The position numbers were made by a program, and so were the translations under genes. Positions 63,490 through 64,000 of a DNA stretch of 64,000 nucleotides are shown here, piece after piece. The stretch covers positions 332,274 to 396,273 of the forward strand of contig NZ_RAQM01000006.1 of assembly GCF_003610735.1 (NCBI RefSeq). The letters run 5' to 3'. Under the pieces are notes generated by a model that saw only the letters and a list, made by a program, of their open reading frames with translations, was not told the origin of the DNA and made no database searches. The DNA is from Tenacibaculum lutimaris. Lineage in GTDB: Bacteria > Bacteroidota > Bacteroidia > Flavobacteriales > Flavobacteriaceae. Position 1 is the stretch's first letter; each line of letters starts with the position of its first letter.

Positions 63490-64000
63490 TTAAACGTTTT
63501 CTTGAATCACTAATTGCGCCGTTTCTGTATTAATCTGTCGAATGATAGATTTTCCTCGCTTTCTAATAGTTTCTATCGCTTCATCATCGAAATGACGGAT
63601 GGTAAACAACGTTGTATCTTCGTAAGCTTTAATCTTATACGCTCCTTTTAAATCATTATAAAAATCTTTAAAATGATTGTACTTGTCTTCAATACAAACA
63701 GAAAAACTAATAGCAGAATTTTGAATTAAGTTTACTTTTAATTTGTATTCGTGTAATTTTTTAAAAACATCACTGATATTATCTTCTACCATAAATGAAA
63801 AATCTTTTGCAGAGATTGCTACTAAAATTTGATTTTTCTTTACAATGTAACATGGTATTTCTGGAGTTATTTTTTTACCTCTACCAACGCAAGTACCCGA
63901 TTTTGTAACATCTTCAAACGATCGTACAAACAATGGAATATTTTTTTGCTCTAAGGGTTGAATAGTTTTCGGGTGAATTACCGATGCTCCATAAAACGCC
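63490..64000 (-). CDS. lysC: Aspartate kinase, C-terminal part (gene continues beyond the window)
   Basis: On the minus strand the frame enters at the window edge with GASVIHPKTIQPLEQKNIPL (in part), the aspartate kinase segment ahead of the regulatory region. It continues as RSFEDVTKSGTCVGRG and two ACT-type repeats to QLVIQENV. The catalytic N-terminal domain lies outside. Aspartate kinase starts the lysine/threonine/methionine pathway. Whether it is mono- or bifunctional cannot be seen; it ends right after the ACT domains, so it is not fused to homoserine dehydrogenase at this end. Confidence 0.88.
   Translation of the reverse strand, partial: AFYGASVIHPKTIQPLEQKNIPLFVRSFEDVTKSGTCVGRGKKITPEIPCYIVKKNQILVAISAKDFSFMVEDNISDVFKKLHEYKLKVNLIQNSAISFSVCIEDKYNHFKDFYNDLKGAYKIKAYEDTTLFTIRHFDDEAIETIRKRGKSIIRQINTETAQLVIQENV

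Overview
The window is a chromosomal segment of a low-GC, AT-rich marine-type Flavobacteriaceae (Bacteroidota); the gene content and protein style resemble Tenacibaculum and relatives, but genus is an inference. Signs for the group are the many promoters of the Bacteroidota type (-7 box TAnnTTTG), lineage-typical families (IPExxxVDY protein, DUF4270 lipoprotein, truncated glycogen-synthase-like protein before glmS, two-domain OlsF-like acyltransferase) and short intergenic regions ending in A/T-flanked hairpins. It is mostly housekeeping DNA. No prophage, insertion sequence, CRISPR array or rRNA operon was seen.

Layout. 0-8 kb: LytTR membrane regulator, tex, a tail-less ssb, a GNAT/zinc-ribbon pair, a CBS protein, a large M28 membrane peptidase. 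7.4-11.6 kb (minus): acpP-fabF-rnc-IPExxxVDY-pyk operon. 11.8-15.8 kb: purN-rnhA, YwqK-like protein, dodecin, DUF1304, MscS and tsaB. 15.9-22.4 kb (minus): TolC-type protein and a cytochrome-oxidase block: heme O synthase, two subunit III proteins, subunit IV, an Sco-like protein lacking its copper cysteines, a normal Sco, DUF420 and a small CxxC membrane protein. 22.6-22.9 kb: tRNA-Gly and two near-identical tRNA-Leu genes.

23.0-27.0 kb (plus) is the most distinctive region: an arsenosugar-biosynthesis cluster made of a CxxC carboxymuconolactone-decarboxylase-like protein, a radical SAM ArsS, a DUF2064-type glycosyltransferase, a purine-nucleoside phosphorylase and an ArsM-type arsenite methyltransferase. 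Together they could methylate arsenic, add a 5'-deoxyadenosyl group, remove adenine and glycosylate. A degenerate intergenic repeat sits in the middle.

27-42 kb: unknown coiled-coil membrane protein, a class A PBP, radA, flippase-like protein, panD, panC, then a glycogen-synthase-like/DUF4270/glmS operon, gdhA and pheS with two small followers. 42-54 kb: transporters (alanine symporter, APC permease, ClC, YfcC), a small membrane protein/Xre pair, HopJ-like protein, aspS, GDPD and an M43 metalloprotease lipoprotein. 54-64 kb: Bax-inhibitor-1 protein, sufS, a serine hydrolase with an SdpI-like protein, two small lipoproteins (one frameshifted), a second Sco, rseP, an OlsF-like acyltransferase and the 3' end of an aspartate kinase gene that runs off the window.

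No wholly new multi-gene system is obvious. The best leads are the arsenosugar cluster with its adenine-type PNP, the copper/oxidase-assembly block with a cysteine-less Sco, a ClC protein whose gating glutamate is glutamine, and the cytochrome oxidase subunit III with a large hydrophilic insertion. Several starts were moved from the longest open frame to an internal codon because a promoter -7 box or a terminator stem covers the upstream part.
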